A stretch of 8,552 bases of DNA, from the NCBI GenBank assembly GCA_945870475.1, contig CAMBSR010000091.1, positions 1 to 8,552 on the forward strand, given 5' to 3'. How positions within the stretch are numbered: position 1 is the stretch's first letter; each line of letters opens with the position of its first letter. The stretch is from Phycisphaera mikurensis NBRC 102666. GTDB taxonomy: Bacteria > Planctomycetota > Phycisphaerae > Phycisphaerales > SM1A02. Position numbers and translations under genes: made by a program. Positions 6,161-8,552 of this stretch are shown piece after piece. The notes under the pieces are model-generated. The model did no database searches, was not told the DNA's origin, and saw nothing but the letters and a program-made list of their open reading frames with translations.

Positions 6161-6970
6161 ATGACCACCGCCAACATCAATTCGAAGGACGTCATGGCCC
6201 TGCGCGAGCGCACCGGCCTTGGCATGATGGACTGCAAGGCCGCCCTCATCGAGGCCAACGGCGACGCGAAGCTCGCCGAGGAGCGTCTCCGCGAGAAGCT
6301 CAAGGGCAAGATGGACACCCGCACCGACCGTGCCGCCGGCGAAGGCTGCGTCGTGGTCGCCATCGTCGGCAGGAAGGCCGTGATCTGCGAGGTCCGCGCC
6401 GAGACCGACTTCACGGCGCGCAACCCCGAGTTCCGCGAGATGGCCACCGAGCTCGCCACGATGGCCGCTGCCGGCCCGGTCGGCCCGGCCGTCAACACCG
6501 ACGCCATGAAGAAGCGCCTCGACGAGGTCCGCATCAAGACCGGCGAGAACCTCTCGTTCGGCGGCGGCGAGGTCGTCGAGGGCGAAGGCTTCGCTTCCTA
6601 CGTCCACCACGACGGCAAGAAGGGCGCCATGATCGTCTACAGCGGCGAGCTCGACGCCGAAACCGGCGTCGGCATCTGCCAGCACATCGTGGCGGCCAGC
6701 CCCGCCCCGATCGCGGTCGATGAGCACGGCGTCCCCGCGGACGTGGTGGCCACCAAGACCGCGGAGGCCGTCGCCGAGGCCAAGGCCTCCGGCAAGCCCG
6801 AGCAGATCGCCCAGAAGATGGCAGAAGGCAAGCTGCGCAAGTTCTTCGAGGAAGTCACCCTCCTCGGCCAGAAGTACGTGCGCGACGACAAGAAGGCCAT
6901 CAAGGAGATCCTGCCCGCGGGCGTGAAGATCTCCAAGTTCATCAAGATGGGCGTCGGCCAGCACGGCTGA
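6161..6970 (+). CDS. tsf: Elongation factor Ts
   Basis: The 269-residue product is the guanine nucleotide exchange factor that releases GDP from EF-Tu in translation elongation. The N-terminal UBA-like domain holds the signature LRERTGLGMMDCKAAL (14-29). The EF-Tu-contacting motif AETDFTARN occupies 80-88 (TDF at 82-84; the usual following Val is Thr). The core domain follows with SFGGGEVVEGEGFASYVHHDGKKGAMI, and the C-terminal module reads FFEEVTLLGQKYVRDDKKAIKEIL. The length is close to the typical full-length bacterial form (about 280). The Shine-Dalgarno AGGTGA (6151-6156) lies 4 nt before the ATG. It is co-transcribed with rpsB. The usual followers pyrH and frr are absent: the next gene runs on the opposite strand. 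Confidence 0.96.
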   Translation: MTTANINSKDVMALRERTGLGMMDCKAALIEANGDAKLAEERLREKLKGKMDTRTDRAAGEGCVVVAIVGRKAVICEVRAETDFTARNPEFREMATELATMAAAGPVGPAVNTDAMKKRLDEVRIKTGENLSFGGGEVVEGEGFASYVHHDGKKGAMIVYSGELDAETGVGICQHIVAASPAPIAVDEHGVPADVVATKTAEAVAEAKASGKPEQIAQKMAEGKLRKFFEEVTLLGQKYVRDDKKAIKEILPAGVKISKFIKMGVGQHG

Positions 6971-6981
6971 TTCTCGCGGCG

Positions 6982-7034
6982 AACGCAACAACGATCAACG
7001 GGCGCGGTCCTCACGGGCCACGCCTGTTTGCGTT
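6982..7034 (+). terminator. Possible rpsB-tsf terminator hairpin
   Basis: AACGCAA (6982-6988) pairs with TTGCGTT (7028-7034), and inside it GGCGCGG (7001-7007) pairs with CCACGCC (7018-7024) with one mismatch. It begins 12 nt after the tsf stop. The sequence after it is TTGGG..., not a U-tract, so it may be a 3'-end stabiliser or a Rho-type site instead. Confidence 0.35.
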
Positions 7035-7080
7035 GGGCGTGCAGTCGAACCGGAGTCGTTGCCTCGAGGCACTCGCGGTC

Positions 7081-7173
7081 GGGGCGCGCGTACTGGCGCC
7101 CTTCGCCTGCAGGGGCGCGCGTACCGGCGCCCTCCGCCTGCAGGGGCGCGCGTACCGGCGCCCTCCGCCTGCA
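7081..7173. repeat. Three tandem copies of a 31-bp unit
   Basis: Units occupy 7081-7111, 7112-7142 and 7143-7173. Units 2 and 3 are identical; unit 1 differs from them at two positions (T for C at 7094 and at 7103). Each begins GGGGCGCGCGTA and ends in GCCTGCA, so CTGCAG forms at each junction, and each contains GGCGC/GCGCC hairpin arms. A 16-bp motif starting GAGGCACTCGC stands just before the array (7066-7081) and again just after it (7174-7189) with one mismatch. There are no unique spacers, so it is not a CRISPR array. Confidence 0.93.
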
Positions 7174-7238
7174 GAGGCACTCGCAGTCGCTCAGACAGGT
7201 TTTGCTGCGCAAAACAACTCGCTTTATGCGAGTGCCTC
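7174..7238. repeat. Nested inverted repeat (cruciform or terminator-like)
   Basis: GAGGCACTCGCA (7174-7185) is the perfect complement of TGCGAGTGCCTC (7227-7238). Inside lies GTTTTGC (7199-7205) pairing with GCAAAAC (7209-7215) over a 3-nt loop. A competing hairpin is possible: ACTCGC (7217-7222) with GCGAGT (7228-7233). It could end transcripts from either convergent neighbour, or be a dispersed repeat. Its arms are further copies of the motif flanking the tandem array. Confidence 0.8.
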
Positions 7239-7285
7239 TTTCGGCTGCGGGGCCAGGGGCGCTTTGGGCCAGTGGCGTCGGGTGG

Positions 7286-8455
7286 TTACTTTGACTCGCT
7301 CGCCGGCTTCGCGTCGCCTACCGGCTTCGCATCCTTCGGCGTCACATCGATCGCCACCGGGCAGTGGTCGCTGGCGTAGCCGGCGGGGACCTTCTCCTTC
7401 TCGGGATCGGTCTTCCAGTCGTAGTCGCTGGCCGGGTGCATGGTGCTCAGGACAAAGAAGCCGCCGTCGGTCATGTCCGCGGCCAGGCCCTTGCTCATGT
7501 AGATGTAGTCGATGGCGCGACCGGAGTCATGGGTGGTGTAGAGGTCCTTGGTGTTGCCCTTCTTCACCGCGCGGAATTCGTACGCGCTGCGCATGCCGCC
7601 GTCGGCAAAGACCTTGATGGCCTTGGCCGAGGGAGTGGCATTGAGATCGCCCATCACCACGATGTTGGCATCCGGGTTCGCGGCAAGGTCCTTGTTCACG
7701 AAGTCCACGAGCTGCAGCGCCTCGCTTTCGCGCTGGAACTCGAACTCCTTGCCACCTGCCTTCAGGTGCACCGAATAGACCGTCAGCGGCCAGCCGTTCA
7801 CGTCGATCTCGAGCTTGAGCGGCGACCGCTGGAACTTCTGGCCCTGCTCCGGCTTCTTGCCCGCCCAGCCCTCGCCGTCGCGCTTGGCGTCCATGTCGGA
7901 CAGGTCCTCGGTGACGAACGTGGCGTGCGTCTTGATGGGGAACCGGCTGAGGCACGCCTGCTCCACGCCGCGGTAGTAGCCCACGTCCTCGCTGTAGAGG
8001 TGCGCGTAGCCCATGTCCTTCAGGTAGGTGTCGCGGAACCAGGTGAGCGCCTCCATGCTCTCCATCTCCTCCACGCAGAGGACGTCCGCATCGAGACGCT
8101 TGATCTCGTCGGCGATGGCCTGGACGCGCGTGGGCTTCGTGACCATCTTGGCGTCGTCGTACTCGCCGGAAAGCGTCGGGTCATCGACGGCGTCGAAGAG
8201 GTTCTCCACGTTGTACGCCGCGATCCGGATGGTGCCCTGCTCCTTCTCGGGCGCCTTCTCCACACCGAACCAATAGCCGGCGGGGCGGACTTCCTTCTTC
8301 TTGCCCTTGGCCGGGGCTTCGTCGCCGGCCGGCTCGGCGGACTTCGGGGTGCTGCCGGCCTTCGGGGCAGCCGGGGCCGACTGGCCCCACGCCGGAGCGG
8401 CGGAAAGTGCCAGGCTCACGGGAAGGGTCACGAAGCCAACATTGCGGATCTGCAT
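7286..8455 (-). CDS. Secreted endonuclease/exonuclease/phosphatase-superfamily protein
   Basis: The 389-residue protein belongs to the EEP fold (DNase I/AP endonuclease/sphingomyelinase-like metal-dependent phosphoesterases). An N-terminal signal peptide is visible (hydrophobic 7-20, likely cleavage after PAWG at 21-24), followed by an Ala/Pro/Lys-rich linker to about 58, so it is exported. Catalytic-type motifs in order: AAYNVENLFD (79-88, Asn82), DVLCVEE (124-130, Glu130), SVHLKAG (228-234, His230), GDLN (269-272, Asp270 and Asn272), DYIY (316-319, Asp316) and SDH (362-364, His364). The full set implies an active Mg-dependent enzyme. The substrate (extracellular nucleic acid, phospholipid or other phosphodiester) cannot be told. 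No binding module follows the domain, only a short Lys/Ala/Pro tail. A -10-like TAGACT lies 7 nt before the ATG, supporting this start and suggesting a leaderless mRNA. It diverges from the truncated gene at 8494. Confidence 0.9.
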   Translation of the reverse strand: MQIRNVGFVTLPVSLALSAAPAWGQSAPAAPKAGSTPKSAEPAGDEAPAKGKKKEVRPAGYWFGVEKAPEKEQGTIRIAAYNVENLFDAVDDPTLSGEYDDAKMVTKPTRVQAIADEIKRLDADVLCVEEMESMEALTWFRDTYLKDMGYAHLYSEDVGYYRGVEQACLSRFPIKTHATFVTEDLSDMDAKRDGEGWAGKKPEQGQKFQRSPLKLEIDVNGWPLTVYSVHLKAGGKEFEFQRESEALQLVDFVNKDLAANPDANIVVMGDLNATPSAKAIKVFADGGMRSAYEFRAVKKGNTKDLYTTHDSGRAIDYIYMSKGLAADMTDGGFFVLSTMHPASDYDWKTDPEKEKVPAGYASDHCPVAIDVTPKDAKPVGDAKPASESK

Positions 8456-8462
8456 CCCTGCG

Positions 8463-8468
8463 AGTCTA
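8463..8468 (-). promoter_or_regulatory. -10 element of the EEP gene (leaderless type)
   Basis: On the minus strand TAGACT ends 7 nt before the ATG at 8455, with no Shine-Dalgarno of usual spacing between them. Confidence 0.55.
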
Positions 8469-8481
8469 TCCGCGGGACTCC

Positions 8482-8487
8482 TAGAAT
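8482..8487 (+). promoter_or_regulatory. -10 element of the gene at 8494 (leaderless type)
   Basis: TAGAAT, one base from the TATAAT consensus, ends 6 nt before the ATG at 8494. It supports both the reality and the start of the truncated gene. Confidence 0.55.
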
Positions 8488-8493
8488 CGCAGG

Positions 8494-8552
8494 ATGCCCC
8501 GCACCCAGCCCTCGAGCCGACGCCGCTACACGGACTACCTGCGGAAGTTCGA
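8494..8552 (+). CDS. N-terminus of an unidentified gene (cut by the window edge)
   Basis: Nineteen full codons are present, reading MPRTQPSSRRRYTDYLRKF and then running off the end. The piece is basic and hydrophilic, so there is no signal peptide in these residues. It is too short to assign a family. The ATG is called because a good -10 hexamer (TAGAAT) lies 6 nt upstream, matching the pattern at four other starts in the window, and because the divergent layout mirrors the EEP gene. Confidence 0.6.
   Translation, partial: MPRTQPSSRRRYTDYLRKF

Larger units (their letters stand above)
6971..7285. other. Gene-free stretch after tsf
   Basis: This 315-bp gap lies between the convergent ends of tsf and the EEP gene. 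It holds a compound hairpin (6982-7034), a copy of GAGGCACTCGC (7066-7076), three 31-bp tandem repeats (7081-7173) and a nested inverted repeat (7174-7238). The last 47 bp (7239-7285) are G-rich with no structure I can support. Short open frames cross the repeats but have no start signal and follow the repeat periodicity, so I call no gene. Confidence 0.7.
8457..8493. promoter_or_regulatory. Symmetric divergent promoter/operator
   Basis: The 38-bp gap between the EEP gene and the gene at 8494 is largely an interrupted palindrome: CCTGCGA (8457-8463), one base, TCTA (8465-8468), 13 bp, TAGA (8482-8485), one base, TCGCAGG (8487-8493). Each half supplies a -10 hexamer for one direction. CTGCGA of the opposite half falls 18 bp upstream of each -10, where a -35 would be. 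The symmetry could serve RNA polymerase in both directions or a dimeric regulator. Confidence 0.5.

Noticed and set aside
1916..6991. A very long open minus-strand frame (about 1690 codons) crossing thiG's end, the mutase, pyruvate kinase, rpsB and tsf
   Set aside because: It runs antisense or out of frame to five strongly supported genes, has low-complexity Arg/Ala/Gly/His-rich translation and no domain. Long stop-free shadows are expected at this GC content.
7081..7173. Possible CRISPR array
   Set aside because: The 31-bp units are directly adjacent with no unique spacers, and no cas gene is present.
7033..7617. Plus-strand frame translating the tandem repeats and continuing over the EEP gene
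   Set aside because: The translation is repeat-driven and Arg/Ser/Pro-rich, antisense to a clear gene, and lacks start signals.

Overview
The window is a compact, GC-rich bacterial chromosome segment carrying core metabolic and translation genes. Every predicted protein of recognisable family is bacterial. The style of ribosomal protein S2, the short high-GC intergenic regions and the exported endonuclease/phosphatase-type protein suggest Planctomycetota, perhaps Phycisphaerae. That placement is an inference from memory of family sequences, not a search result.

Layout, left to right. Positions 1-814 (minus, 3' end outside the window) encode a lipoprotein of unknown function. It diverges from thiS-thiG (856-1938, plus), which encode the sulfur carrier and the synthase for the thiazole half of thiamine. 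thiG converges on a phosphomannomutase/phosphoglucomutase gene (2005-3399, minus), and the whole gap between the two stop codons is a perfect 72-bp palindrome made of two back-to-back hairpin-forming units. The mutase gene diverges from pyruvate kinase (3464-4948, plus). A 297-bp gap with a promoter and a structured leader precedes the conserved rpsB-tsf pair (5246-6970, plus; ribosomal protein S2 and elongation factor Ts). A 315-bp gene-free stretch follows, holding three tandem 31-bp repeats and a nested hairpin. Then comes a secreted endonuclease/exonuclease/phosphatase-superfamily protein (7286-8455, minus). It diverges from a gene of which only the first 19 codons are present (8494 to the end).

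How the genes relate: thiS and thiG act as one unit. The mutase and pyruvate kinase are both central carbohydrate enzymes, read from a shared divergent promoter region. rpsB-tsf is the classic translation operon. The lipoprotein and the secreted EEP protein are envelope or extracellular proteins with no evident link to their neighbours.

The most interesting features are regulatory or structural rather than a new protein system. Five genes that open a transcription unit (lipoprotein, thiS, pyruvate kinase, EEP protein, the truncated 3' gene) have a TANNNT -10-like hexamer ending only 6-7 nt before the start codon and no Shine-Dalgarno sequence. This is the signature of leaderless mRNAs. rpsB and tsf keep Shine-Dalgarno sites. 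The 72-bp palindrome, the 31-bp tandem array and the symmetric divergent promoter at 8457-8493 are the other signals worth checking. No complete, clearly novel multi-gene system is visible here.
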